A stretch of DNA of 36,351 nucleotides. Source: Thermoflexus sp. (lineage in GTDB: Bacteria; Chloroflexota; Anaerolineae; Aggregatilineales; Aggregatilineaceae). Of the stretch, positions 1 through 8,461 are shown piece by piece (position 1 is the first letter of the stretch; every line of letters starts with the position of its first letter). Position numbers and translations under genes: made by a program. The notes under the pieces are model-generated. The model did not search any database. It was not told the DNA's origin and was given only the letters and a program-made list of their open reading frames with translations. The DNA lies in contig DYGX01000026.1 of assembly GCA_020724465.1 (NCBI GenBank), positions 1-36,351 on the forward strand, in the 5' to 3' direction.

Positions 1-57
1 AAGCCCCTCGCCCCGCGACGCAGTCGCAGAGGGAGAGGGGTTTGGGGTGAGGGGATG
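1..57. repeat. Partial copy of a dispersed GC-rich hairpin repeat
   Basis: Bases 1-29 match 20519-20547 at 28 of 29 positions. The shared core contains a small hairpin, GCGAC facing GTCGC. The remainder (30-57) is G-rich, as in the other copy, but aligns less well. The repeat lies immediately downstream of the stop codon of the minus-strand metalloprotease gene, and the other copy lies just downstream of tsaC, also on the minus strand. This suggests a 3'-end element such as a REP-like hairpin or terminator. The left end is cut off by the window edge. Confidence 0.7.
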
Positions 58-71
58 AGGGGCGACGGCGC

Positions 72-1952
72 TCAGTCAAGCCGCTCAGCGCGCAGCTCGT
101 ACATCGCCAGCGCTTCGCTGAAGGCGGCCATTGCGCCGACGACCACGGTCAGCGGGCGGCCCGGCGCGACCGTGACCTCAGCCGCCCCGGCGGCCCGTGC
201 GTCGATGGGCATACGCTCGACGGCGATCGTCCCGTCGGGCTGTGGCTGAACAAGCGCGACGGTCCAGTTCTGCGGGACGGCGCGCGGCACGCGCAAAAAC
301 CCTTCCGGGTGCCAGACGGCGTGCCGGTCTTCCACGTCGTCGAAATAGCCCAGCTCGCGGATGGTGATGTCGTCGAGCGCCACGCCCGGCAGGTTCTCGG
401 ACGAGTCCGTCAGGTATTCAAAGCGGATCAGCACCCGCCGGCCCGCGTACGCGGAAAGATCGATTGACTCGCGCTGCCACTGGCCCGAATAGCCGCTGTA
501 GTAGGCGCCGGGCGCTTTGCCGCTGTTGGCCAGCGCCTGATCGCCGCCCAGAATGGCCCAGCGCGCGCCCCCGCTGTCCGACACCAGCACCTGGAACCAA
601 TCGTACTCGTCTTCGACATCCCACCACGCGCTGAACTCAAGCGTGGCGCGCTCCAGCCCGGTCAGGTCGAACGCGCCGGTCAGCCGGGCGGCGCTGCTGT
701 TGTAGGCGTTGGACCACCACATCCAGCTTCCTGAGGCGGGAGCGGTATCGAGCACGGCGGCCTGCTGGCTGCCCTGGAAACGCAGCCGGTAATACCCCGG
801 CGTATCGAGCAGAAGATAGTCGGCTCCGTACTGGTGCACAAGATCCGCCGCGGCGAGGGTCGAGCCGCTGCCCGCCAGCCGCCGGGGCTGGATGGTGGCC
901 GGGAGATCGACCGTCTGGTAGTAGAAGCGTCCGTCTGCGGCAAAGGGGGTGTCCAGCAGGTTGGCGACGAGCCAGTCGGCGAAGAGCGCGTCCACGCCGC
1001 CTGGCTCGCCCCACTCCAGCAGCGTCTTCTCGACTGCGGTCAGGCCGTCGTCGGGGGAGAGGGCCAGCGCGCGGATGAAATCCAGCCCGAAGCGCTCGTA
1101 GAGGTAGACCGCGAACAGGTACGATGCGCCGTAGTGCCGGCTCACCCGCGCGGGCGCGAACGACCAGCGGGGCAGCGGCAGGTCGGGGTCGCTCAGGAAC
1201 TCGGTCATGGCGCTGCCCGCGATGGCGAGCGGCGCAAAGCCGTTGAGGTGCTCGGCAAGCTGTGAAAAGCCCTCGTTCAGCCAGCGCGCCTCGTTGCCAT
1301 CGACCATGTGCTGAATCAGGTGCTGGTGCTCGTGCGCCAGTGTGGAGAGATAGGTCGCCGAGCCGAGCGGCGAGAGGTTCAGGCTGATGTACAGCATCGG
1401 CTGCTGGTTGCTTTCCGGGCAGAGCGTGCGCGGGCATTGATCATCCGGGTTGAAAGCGCCCATCACGCCGGACCAGAGGGTATCCTGGTGCACGATGTGC
1501 AGGCGTTCGGATGTGTTCAGCCCGTCGCCATAGAGGGCCTGGTTCAACCGCCAGATTCGCTGCTCAAAGAACTCCCCCGCCTCGCGTAGCGCATCGGGGT
1601 CAACGGTCTGGCGCGGCTCGAACCAGAAATAGGCGTGCTCGGTCACGTGGCGCAGCACGAACGGGGCGCGCTTGCCGGAAAAACTGCCCAGCGGAACGAA
1701 ATACTCGCGGTCGCCAGGCCGGTACTCGCGCGGGGGCGGCGTGGGGAACAGCTCGTCGGCGGTGCGCCATCCGGCTTCCAGCAGCCAGTCCGCCTGGGTG
1801 CGATGGCGCGGCGCGTGCGAGGCATCCGCCCAGGACGGCACACGCTGCGTATCGCCCTGGGCGAGCGCGACGCCGGCGCTCTGGCCCGCGACCAGCGCCG
1901 CGGTCAGCGCCACACCCAGCGAAAACGTCCAGGGATTGAGGCTGCCTTTCAT
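72..1952 (-). CDS. Secreted HExxH metalloprotease with immune-inhibitor-A-like C-terminal sandwich domains
   Basis: Predicted exported zinc peptidase of 626 residues. An N-terminal signal peptide (about residues 1-31) ends in ALA followed by Q32. The zinc site HEHQH is at 207-211, and WLNEG at 224-228 supplies the likely third ligand, E227, as in gluzincins. The C-terminal half (about 380-560) has the repeated SDSGGARW ... YAGRRVLIRF ... DDITI pattern of the beta-sandwich domains found in M6 immune-inhibitor-A-type proteins. The start was placed at 1952, because the upstream in-frame ATG (2015) adds a stretch that would precede the signal peptide. It lies 79 bp downstream of a paralogue in the same orientation, so co-transcription is likely. 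The substrate is unknown; an extracellular protein or peptide degradative role is inference. Confidence 0.8.
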   Translation of the reverse strand: MKGSLNPWTFSLGVALTAALVAGQSAGVALAQGDTQRVPSWADASHAPRHRTQADWLLEAGWRTADELFPTPPPREYRPGDREYFVPLGSFSGKRAPFVLRHVTEHAYFWFEPRQTVDPDALREAGEFFEQRIWRLNQALYGDGLNTSERLHIVHQDTLWSGVMGAFNPDDQCPRTLCPESNQQPMLYISLNLSPLGSATYLSTLAHEHQHLIQHMVDGNEARWLNEGFSQLAEHLNGFAPLAIAGSAMTEFLSDPDLPLPRWSFAPARVSRHYGASYLFAVYLYERFGLDFIRALALSPDDGLTAVEKTLLEWGEPGGVDALFADWLVANLLDTPFAADGRFYYQTVDLPATIQPRRLAGSGSTLAAADLVHQYGADYLLLDTPGYYRLRFQGSQQAAVLDTAPASGSWMWWSNAYNSSAARLTGAFDLTGLERATLEFSAWWDVEDEYDWFQVLVSDSGGARWAILGGDQALANSGKAPGAYYSGYSGQWQRESIDLSAYAGRRVLIRFEYLTDSSENLPGVALDDITIRELGYFDDVEDRHAVWHPEGFLRVPRAVPQNWTVALVQPQPDGTIAVERMPIDARAAGAAEVTVAPGRPLTVVVGAMAAFSEALAMYELRAERLD

Positions 1953-2031
1953 CGCGCGTGTTCCGGTGCTTGCAGCGGGTTGAGCGAACCGCGTGCCGGC
2001 GCAGCGATCCCCCAACCCGCGCCGCGATCGA

Positions 2032-4023
2032 TCAGCGGGCGGGCGCGAGCGCGACGCGATAGCGCGCCGGCTCGGTCGTCACCGGCGCAAGCCCGGACAC
2101 CACCAGCACGGCGTCTCCACGCTCGCCGCCAACCGTGATCGTCCATTCGCCCTGTGGCGCGTCGCCCGGACCCAGCAGCCGCGTCACCGGCCCATCTGCC
2201 GCGTCCGGCTGGACAAGCTGCACCAGGAAGTGCTGCGGCAGGTGGTTGTCCATGCGCAGCCAGCCTTCGCTCTGCCAGCCGCCGTCGCCCGATTCGAAGT
2301 CTTCCGCGTAGCCGATCTCCGGGATCCGGATGTCGTCCACGATCAGGCCGGGCTGCGTAACCGCATCGTCCGTAATGTACTCGAAGCGCAGCAGGATTTC
2401 CTGCCCGGCGTAGGGTGTCAGGTCGATGGCTTCTTCGACCCAGCCGCCGCTGTGGCCGGTGTAGCCCGGCCCGTAGGCGTTGCTGTGCGGGTCGTCAAAG
2501 GTCATGCGCGCGCTTTCCAGCGGGATCCAGCGCGCGCCCCCGTCGGTCGAAACCAGCACGTAGGCGTAGTCCCAGCCTTCCTCGATGTGATACCACGTCC
2601 AGAAGCGCAGCGTGGCGCTGGAAACGTCCCGCAGGTCGAAGGCACGGGTCAGGCGGGTGTCGCTCTCGTCGGCGCGGTTCGACCACCACATATAGCGGCC
2701 GCTGTGCGCATCCACCGGCACGATCGAGACGCTGGTGTCGCCCTCGAACGTCAGGCGATAGGTGCGCGGCTCTGCCCCGCCGGGCAGGTGCAGGTACTGC
2801 GCGCCCCACTGCCACCCGTCCAGCGCGACCGGCTCGTCCGACGCCGAAAGCTGGCGCGTCAGGCTGGCCCGGGGCAGGTTTTGCAGCGCGGTGAAGTGAT
2901 AGGCGTAGCGCCCATCGCCCACAGCGGGGTTGTGCAACAGGTTGGCGACCAGCCAGTCGCCGAACAGGTCCACGAGCGTGACCGGCGCGCCGGTGGCCGG
3001 GTCGGTGGCCTGGATCTCGGCCAGGGCCGTCTCAACCCCGGCCAGCCCGTTTTCGGGGCTGCGGATCAGCGCGGTCGTCGCGGCTTCGCCGTAGCGGTCG
3101 TAGAAGTAGGCCATGAACAGGAAGGCCGCGCCGTAATGCACGCCGCGCCCGCCGCCTTCGGGCCAGGTGTTTAACTGCAGGCTGGGGTTTTGCAGAAAGC
3201 TCCACGCGAAGCCGCTGGCGCCGTAACCGGCGATCATGGCGGCCAGTTCCGAGGCGCCCTCGTTGAGCCACGATTCCTCGTTGCGGTCGACATGCCAGTG
3301 CACCATGTGCTGGAACTCGTGCGCCAGCACGCTCTCGTATTCCGCCGTGCCGATCGCAGTGCGCATCGTGTCGAGGTTCACGAAGAACATCTCAGCCTCG
3401 TTCGAGGTCGGCACGGCCTGAACCGGATACTCGCTGGAGCTGGCGTAGTAGGCGGCGACCCAGTCGCCCATATTGCCTGCGTGCAGGATCACCAGATGCG
3501 GGTCGCCGTCGATGCCGGGCGACCATTCCTGACCGAAGACCGCGTGGATGCGCGGGCGGATCACCGTCTCGAAGCGGTCGGTCGAGCGGCGGATGGCATC
3601 CAGATCGATGGGCTGGCCAACCTCGTAATAGACGTAGATGTGATCGGTCTTGTAGACCAGCTCGGCCTCGACCTGGAACTCATAATCTTCGTCGAGGTTG
3701 TCCACCCAGAACGTACGCACCGATCCCAGCTCGCGCTCAGGCGGGGCGGTGGTCGGCGGCTCCGGGATGTCGGTCACGCCGAGCAGGCGCCGCGCCAGGT
3801 CGTTCCGGTCCCGTTCGGGGATTGTCGTCTCGCCAAGCAGGCGCAGCGTCTCGTCGCCGGGACCGCCGCGCTCCAAGGCGAGTCCGCTGCCGGACGGGGA
3901 AACCGCAGCCAGAGCAGCCGGTCCGAGGGCGGGCACCCACGCTGCTCCCAGGACGGCGGCCAGCGCCACCACCGCCAGCAGCGCGCGGGCGCGCCGGGCT
4001 AACATCCCGATCATGATGTGCAT
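2032..4023 (-). CDS. Secreted HExxH metalloprotease, paralogue of the downstream gene
   Basis: A 663-residue exported metallopeptidase with the same architecture as the next gene. It has a basic, hydrophobic signal segment (about residues 8-40), HEFQH at 235-239, WLNEG at 252-256 (E255 the likely third zinc ligand), and C-terminal beta-sandwich domains with the STDGGARW and YAGQEILLRFEYITDD patterns. The two proteins align through the protease core and C-terminus but differ at the N-terminus, so they are a tandem duplication that has diverged. Start choice is ambiguous: ATG 4023 has AGGA five bases upstream, and ATG 4014 has AAGGA eight bases upstream. A TATAAT hexamer at 4087-4082 probably drives both genes. 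The pair may act on different extracellular substrates. Confidence 0.8.
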   Translation of the reverse strand: MHIMIGMLARRARALLAVVALAAVLGAAWVPALGPAALAAVSPSGSGLALERGGPGDETLRLLGETTIPERDRNDLARRLLGVTDIPEPPTTAPPERELGSVRTFWVDNLDEDYEFQVEAELVYKTDHIYVYYEVGQPIDLDAIRRSTDRFETVIRPRIHAVFGQEWSPGIDGDPHLVILHAGNMGDWVAAYYASSSEYPVQAVPTSNEAEMFFVNLDTMRTAIGTAEYESVLAHEFQHMVHWHVDRNEESWLNEGASELAAMIAGYGASGFAWSFLQNPSLQLNTWPEGGGRGVHYGAAFLFMAYFYDRYGEAATTALIRSPENGLAGVETALAEIQATDPATGAPVTLVDLFGDWLVANLLHNPAVGDGRYAYHFTALQNLPRASLTRQLSASDEPVALDGWQWGAQYLHLPGGAEPRTYRLTFEGDTSVSIVPVDAHSGRYMWWSNRADESDTRLTRAFDLRDVSSATLRFWTWYHIEEGWDYAYVLVSTDGGARWIPLESARMTFDDPHSNAYGPGYTGHSGGWVEEAIDLTPYAGQEILLRFEYITDDAVTQPGLIVDDIRIPEIGYAEDFESGDGGWQSEGWLRMDNHLPQHFLVQLVQPDAADGPVTRLLGPGDAPQGEWTITVGGERGDAVLVVSGLAPVTTEPARYRVALAPAR

Positions 4024-4081
4024 CCTTATCCTGGCGCGGGCGCTTGCCGGGCGGCGAGGCTCGCGCGCGAGTATTGTGCCA

Positions 4082-4087
4082 ATTATA
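4082..4087 (-). promoter_or_regulatory. -10 element for the metalloprotease pair
   Basis: A perfect TATAAT on the minus strand, 58 bp upstream of the ATG at 4023, gives a 5' leader of about 50 nt. No convincing -35 is seen at 16-18 bp spacing. Confidence 0.5.
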
Positions 4088-4165
4088 CGGTGTTTCGGCC
4101 CGCAGCAGCCGCTTTTTTCACCAGCTTCTTATCCGCCGGGGGCGGTGTCCGGATCGGGGTGGCCG

Positions 4166-4174
4166 TGCTACAAT
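4166..4174 (+). promoter_or_regulatory. Extended -10 promoter of the threonine synthase gene
   Basis: TGCTACAAT fits an extended -10 (TGn followed by TACAAT). The transcript would start near 4181, leaving only 18 nt before ATG 4199 but about 42 nt before the better-spaced ATG at 4223. Confidence 0.5.
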
Positions 4175-4198
4175 CGCGCCGTGCCCGACCGCTGAACC

Positions 4199-5512
4199 AT
4201 GGAGCCGATGGAAGCCACGACGATGCCAAGCCTGCTCAAGTGCATGGACTGCGGGCGTGAATACGCCCTCGACGACCGCATCACCGCCTGTCGTGCCTGC
4301 GGCGGCCTGCTCGATGTGACGCACGATCTCGACGTGCTGCGGCCAGCCATCTCGCGCGAGCTGTTCGACCGGCGGCTGGCAAGCTGGGACGCGCTCGACC
4401 GCTCCGGCGTGTGGCGCTACCGCGAGCTGGTGCGCCCCGGCGTGAGCGCGGCGCAGGCCGTCACGCGCGGCGAGGGGAACACGACGCTCTACACCGCCGG
4501 GCCGAAGCTGGCGAGCTATGCCGGGGTGGCGCAGCTTCAACTGAAGCACGAGGGCGAAAACCCCACCGGCAGCTTCAAGGATCGCGGCATGACGGGCGGC
4601 GTGACCCAGGCGCGGGTCGTCGGCGCGCGCAGCGTGATTTGCGCCTCGACGGGCAACACCTCGGCCTCGATGGCGTCGTACGCGGCTATCGCCGGGCTGC
4701 AGGCGCTGGTCTTCTTCCCGGCGGGGTATGTCGCGCTGGGCAAGGTGGCGCAGAGCCTGGCCTACGGCGCGACCAGCGTGCAGGTCGAGGGCGATTTTGA
4801 CGACACGCTCGCGCTGGTGCGCCGCGCCTGCGACGAACTGCCAATCTACCTGCTCAACTCGATCAACCCGTTTCGCCTGGAAGGGCAGAAGACGATCGTG
4901 ATCGAGCTGCTGCACCAGCGCGGCTGGCGGGTGCCGGACTGGATCGTGGTCCCCGGCGGCAACCTGGGTAACAGCGCCGCTTTCGGCAAGGCCCTGCACG
5001 AGCTGCACGCCCTGGGGCTGATTGATCGCCTGCCCCGCCTGGCGATCGTCCAGGCCGAGGGGGCCAACCCGCTCTATCGCAGCTATCTCGACGGCTGGCA
5101 GGTGCGCCACACCGTCCGCGCCGAGACGCTGGCCACCGCGATCCGGATCGGCAACCCGGCCAACTATCCCAAGGCGGTGCGCGCGCTGCGCTGGACCGAT
5201 GGCGTGGTGACTGAGGTCAGCGATCAGGCCATTCTCGACGCCAAGGCGCAGATCGACGCGGCGGGCATCGGCTGCGAGCCGGCGTCGGCGGCGACGGTGG
5301 CGGGCATTCGCCGGCTGGTGGACGAGGGCACCATCGCGCCGGGCGACGACGTGGTGGCGGTGCTGACCGGGCATCTGCTCAAGGATCCGGACGCGGTGAT
5401 GAAGTATCACGCGGGGGCGCTGCCGGGGCTGGAGTCTACTTTCGCCAACGCCATGCGCACCATCAAGCCCTCGCTGGACGAGGTCGCCGCGCTGCTTGAG
5501 ATACAGGTATAA
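4199..5512 (+). CDS. thrC: Threonine synthase
   Basis: PLP enzyme that converts O-phosphohomoserine to threonine, the last step of threonine synthesis. The N-terminus holds a zinc-ribbon-like CxxC pair (C15/C18 and C31/C34), common in long-type bacterial and archaeal threonine synthases. The PLP lysine is K127 in NPTGSFKDRG, followed by the STGNTSAS segment and the glycine-rich phosphate loop GGNLGN. The 437-residue length is at the upper end for this type. Three in-frame ATGs exist at 4199, 4208 and 4223. ATG 4223 has GGAAG eight bases upstream and keeps the zinc ribbon intact, so it may be the true start; the longest frame is reported. The downstream Fur-family gene begins 36 bp later, with a TATAAT overlapping the thrC stop codon. 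Confidence 0.93.
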   Translation: MEPMEATTMPSLLKCMDCGREYALDDRITACRACGGLLDVTHDLDVLRPAISRELFDRRLASWDALDRSGVWRYRELVRPGVSAAQAVTRGEGNTTLYTAGPKLASYAGVAQLQLKHEGENPTGSFKDRGMTGGVTQARVVGARSVICASTGNTSASMASYAAIAGLQALVFFPAGYVALGKVAQSLAYGATSVQVEGDFDDTLALVRRACDELPIYLLNSINPFRLEGQKTIVIELLHQRGWRVPDWIVVPGGNLGNSAAFGKALHELHALGLIDRLPRLAIVQAEGANPLYRSYLDGWQVRHTVRAETLATAIRIGNPANYPKAVRALRWTDGVVTEVSDQAILDAKAQIDAAGIGCEPASAATVAGIRRLVDEGTIAPGDDVVAVLTGHLLKDPDAVMKYHAGALPGLESTFANAMRTIKPSLDEVAALLEIQV

Positions 5513-5513
5513 T
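5508..5513 (+). promoter_or_regulatory. -10 element for the Fur-family gene
   Basis: TATAAT overlaps the TAA stop of thrC. The leader to ATG 5549 would be about 30 nt, with GAGGAG-like sequence at about 5532-5537 as ribosome-binding site. No clear -35 is visible. Confidence 0.4.
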
Positions 5514-5548
5514 AGGCGTCAGGGGAAAGGCGAGGAGAACGGGCCGCC

Positions 5549-6004
5549 ATGCCACATCTGATCGACGAAGCCGAGACGCTGCTCCGCGAGCGCGGCTTCA
5601 AAGTGACGCCCCAACGCACCCTGCTGCTCCAGGTGCTGGCAAGCCAGACCGCGTACCTGGACGCCGACGAGATCTTCCAGCTTGCCCACAGTCAGGACGC
5701 CAGCATCAGCCTGGCGACGGTGTATCGCACGCTCAAGCTGTTTGCCGAGCTGGACATCATCGAGCACCGCTATGTCGAGCCGGATCACCGCCGCGAGGTG
5801 TTCCGCCTCTCCGCAGGGCCGGAGCAGCATTACCTGACGTGCATCCGCTGCGGCTCGCGCACGCTGATCCACGCCGACCTGCTCAACCGCATGGTGAGCG
5901 AGCTGGTCCGCCGCAAGGGTGTCAGCGTGACGAGCGCGTGCGCCTGCTTCACCGGCTACTGCCCCACGTGCACTGAGGAACTGCGGAAACAGGGGTTGAT
6001 CTAG
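5549..6004 (+). CDS. Fur-family metal-responsive transcriptional repressor
   Basis: A 151-residue Fur/Zur/PerR-type DNA-binding protein. The N-terminal winged helix (about 10-85) contains VTPQRTLLLQVL and the recognition segment SLATVYRTLKLF. The C-terminal dimerisation domain has the structural zinc site formed by C98/C101 and C138/C141. The usual histidine-rich stretch before the first CxxC (HHHL-type) is reduced to a single H94 (EQHYLTC), so the regulatory metal site differs from canonical Fur. Whether it senses iron, zinc, manganese or peroxide cannot be told from the sequence. The neighbours give no metal-uptake context. Length and fold features make family assignment secure. Confidence 0.9.
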   Translation: MPHLIDEAETLLRERGFKVTPQRTLLLQVLASQTAYLDADEIFQLAHSQDASISLATVYRTLKLFAELDIIEHRYVEPDHRREVFRLSAGPEQHYLTCIRCGSRTLIHADLLNRMVSELVRRKGVSVTSACACFTGYCPTCTEELRKQGLI

Positions 6005-6119
6005 GGGAAAAATGAATTTGGCGGGGCAGCAGAGGGCAGCTTGCTGCGCGGGTTAGTCGCCCCAGTGAATGAGAACTTCCAACACCGGCTTTGCACGTCC
6101 AGGCAGAGCGCGTGCCCCT

Positions 6120-6722
6120 TCACCCCCCGTATGTGTCGAACTTCTGGGCGTGGGCGAGCGCGGCTGCGGCCTGCTCCGCCAGGGTCGTCATCACGCTGAG
6201 GTGGTGGCGGCTATAGCGGGCCAGCGCCCGGCGCCCGTCCACATATAGCAGCCCGATCGTCTGCTCGCCGATGCGCAACGGCGCAGCGATAATCGTCCGC
6301 AGCTTCAGTTTGACGATGCTGTCCCACTTGTTATAGGGCACGTCGCCCTGCGCGTCCGGCAGGATGATCGGGCGGTGGCGCAGCAGGGCCGTCTGCACCA
6401 CGCGCGACGACACGCTGCACTCGCGCGCGTTAAGGTACTGGCCCGCGCCGGTACGGCCCATCTTCAGGCGCGGCTCGCCGCGAGGCGAGAGCAACAGCAG
6501 AAAGGCGCGCTCGGCGCCGGTGAAGGCCAGGGCGCTATCCAGAATGAGCGTCATCAGAGAGTAGATGTCGGTCTCGCTGTGGATGGCGCGCGTGACCTGA
6601 AGCAGGGCGTGGAGCGCGCGCAGTTCGTCGTTGTCGTCGCGAACCAGGGCCAGCTCTTCGCGCACCTCGCGCAGCAGGCGGTCGACATCGTCCAGGCGGC
6701 GTTGCCGGTCATCGGGGTTCAT
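6120..6722 (-). CDS. GAF-domain protein with N-terminal coiled coil
   Basis: A 200-residue cytoplasmic protein. Residues about 5-45 are charged and heptad-like (coiled coil), and residues about 50-192 form a GAF domain (segments AERAFLLLL, LRTIIAAPLRIGEQTIGLLYVDG and FDTYGG at the very end). GAF domains bind small ligands or mediate dimerisation. No output domain (kinase, cyclase, HTH) follows, so it may act as a partner for another signalling protein. The ATG at 6722 was chosen because the frame upstream of it lies inside the preceding membrane-protein gene. It sits 35 bp downstream of that gene and is probably co-transcribed. Ligand and target are unknown. Confidence 0.8.
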   Translation of the reverse strand: MNPDDRQRRLDDVDRLLREVREELALVRDDNDELRALHALLQVTRAIHSETDIYSLMTLILDSALAFTGAERAFLLLLSPRGEPRLKMGRTGAGQYLNARECSVSSRVVQTALLRHRPIILPDAQGDVPYNKWDSIVKLKLRTIIAAPLRIGEQTIGLLYVDGRRALARYSRHHLSVMTTLAEQAAAALAHAQKFDTYGG

Positions 6723-6757
6723 GCGGTCAGCTCCTCGCTTCCTCTGCCACCGTGCGA

Positions 6758-7744
6758 TCAGCGCTGCTCGCGCGCAAGCTGCACAAACGCCTGCACGCCC
6801 ACCAGCGCCGAGACAACCGGCGGCCACAGCGCGCCAAAGCCCAACAGCAGACCGATCAACAGGTCGCCCTGGGGCGCGCGGTCGCCGCTGCCGGGCAGCG
6901 CATGGCCGATCCATCCGGCAGCGAGAAAGAGCGCGATCATCGCCAGCCACCCGATCGCGCCGGGCGCGCGCGGCGGGGTGATGGGGTCTAGGGGCGAGCG
7001 GGTGCCGCGCAGTTTCCGTGTGGCAGACAGCATGCCGATCAAGAACGCGATCAACGCCAGGACGATCCCCGCTCCCGCGCCGCCGATCTCGCCCCGCGCC
7101 AGCCCGATCGCCAGCGCCGCCACCAGAACGGCCACCGCTCCGATCCACTCGCCTGGCCCCAGCAGCCAGTCTTCCGCGCGCCTGACCGGCTCCCGCGCCG
7201 CGATCCCGGCGAGCAACAAACATACGGCCAGCGCCAGCCCGGTCGCCACAAGCGCCGTTTCGAGCGCAGCGGACTCGATCGTGCCATTCGACGCGCCGGG
7301 CGCCCAGCGGACCCACACACCCCACGCCAGCCCCACGATCGCCGCGACCAGCAGGTGCAGGATGCTCGCGCGCCGCCCGGAGAGCAGCAGCCGGAACGCG
7401 GCCAGCGCGCCGAGAAACGCCAGCGTTTGCGCGCCGAGCGGCCTCACCAGCAGGCTGACCGGCAGATCGCGCGTGCTGACCTGGCTGATCAGCGTGCCGT
7501 TTGCCAGCCCGTACGCGCCCGCGATGAGCAGCAGGCTGGCGGCGTCGGACGCGCGCAGGCGAACGATCAGATCGAGCGCGATCGCCGCCAGCGCGCCGTA
7601 CACCACGACAAACCCGATGATCCTCAGCGGTGTATACCCGGCGGGGTGCTGCCACACCACGAACTCCGAAAACGCCACCAGCAGCGCCGTGAAGCTCAGC
7701 CGGTTGCCCCACGGCGCCACGCCCAAAGTCATCCCGTTGCGCAT
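6758..7744 (-). CDS. Multi-pass membrane protein of unknown function
   Basis: A 328-residue protein that is almost entirely hydrophobic, with about ten predicted transmembrane helices separated by short arginine-containing loops. The ATG at 7744 has AAGGAG five bases upstream (7755-7750), a strong ribosome-binding site. I recognise no catalytic motif and no transporter signature. It is followed at 35 bp by the GAF protein, so the two probably form a small operon, perhaps a membrane component with a soluble sensory partner (inference). The divergent GNAT gene lies just upstream. Confidence 0.75.
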   Translation of the reverse strand: MRNGMTLGVAPWGNRLSFTALLVAFSEFVVWQHPAGYTPLRIIGFVVVYGALAAIALDLIVRLRASDAASLLLIAGAYGLANGTLISQVSTRDLPVSLLVRPLGAQTLAFLGALAAFRLLLSGRRASILHLLVAAIVGLAWGVWVRWAPGASNGTIESAALETALVATGLALAVCLLLAGIAAREPVRRAEDWLLGPGEWIGAVAVLVAALAIGLARGEIGGAGAGIVLALIAFLIGMLSATRKLRGTRSPLDPITPPRAPGAIGWLAMIALFLAAGWIGHALPGSGDRAPQGDLLIGLLLGFGALWPPVVSALVGVQAFVQLAREQR

Positions 7745-7791
7745 ACCGGCTCCTTCAGGGGATGGACGTTCGCCCAGGCTGCGCGCGGTCC

Positions 7792-7819
7792 TTGAAAATC
7801 CGCCGCCGCGCCGTACAAT
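7792..7819 (+). promoter_or_regulatory. Sigma-70-type promoter of the acetyltransferase gene
   Basis: TTGAAA (7792-7797), a 16 bp spacer, then TACAAT (7814-7819). Transcription would begin near 7826. This excludes the upstream in-frame ATG at 7762 and supports the start at 7861. Confidence 0.65.
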
Positions 7820-7860
7820 TGCCGGCGTGCCTGATCGCTCGCCAGGAGATCGCCCGCGCG

Positions 7861-8451
7861 ATGGATTTCCCGCGCCCCAAAACTCAACCGGTGATCCGCC
7901 CGATGACCGAGGCCGACATTCCCCGGCTGGCGGAGATCCGCCCCGGCTTTGTCAGCGCGACGGTGCTGGACGTTGAGCGGCTCGGCAGCGGGATCGAGGC
8001 GGGCTGGCGGCTGGTCGAGCGCCGGCTGGAGCAGCCCTTCGACAAAGGCACGGGCTACGATTTCGATCCGGCGGAGCAGCGCAACATCCTGGGGCGCCTG
8101 CGGCGCGGCGATGGGTTGCATCTGGTTGTGGAGCGGGCCGGGCGGCTGGTTGGGGTGCTGGATGTGGTGCCTGAGGATTGGAACAACACGGCCTGGGTGT
8201 GGAATCTGATGCTCGATCACGACGTGCGCCGGCAGGGCCTGGGGCGCGATCTGTTCATCCGCGCGGCGGACTGGGCGCGGCGCCAGGGCTATCGCGCACT
8301 GGTCTTTGAGACGCAAAGCAACAATGTGCCGGCCTGCCGCTTCTACGCGGCGATGGGCTGCGAGCTGGAAGGCATCCGCACCGCCTACTACACCAACGAC
8401 GATCTTGCTCGCCGCGAGGTGGCGCTGTTCTGGATCTACCGCCTGACCTGA
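7861..8451 (+). CDS. GNAT acetyltransferase similar to streptothricin acetyltransferases
   Basis: A 196-residue N-acetyltransferase. The acetyl-CoA-binding motif A is present as DVRRQGLGRDLF. The following FETQSNNVPACRFYAAMGC segment closely resembles the ETQxNNVPAC...Y...GF signature of Sat-type streptothricin acetyltransferases. The C-terminal aromatic segment ALFWIYRL also matches that group. The start at 7861 follows a TTGAAA/TACAAT promoter and an AGGAG (7844-7848, spacing 12). Other proteins of this branch acetylate different amines, so resistance is a possible but unproven role. It is a single gene divergent from a membrane-protein operon. Confidence 0.85.
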   Translation: MDFPRPKTQPVIRPMTEADIPRLAEIRPGFVSATVLDVERLGSGIEAGWRLVERRLEQPFDKGTGYDFDPAEQRNILGRLRRGDGLHLVVERAGRLVGVLDVVPEDWNNTAWVWNLMLDHDVRRQGLGRDLFIRAADWARRQGYRALVFETQSNNVPACRFYAAMGCELEGIRTAYYTNDDLARREVALFWIYRLT

Positions 8452-8461
8452 TGCTGCCTGC

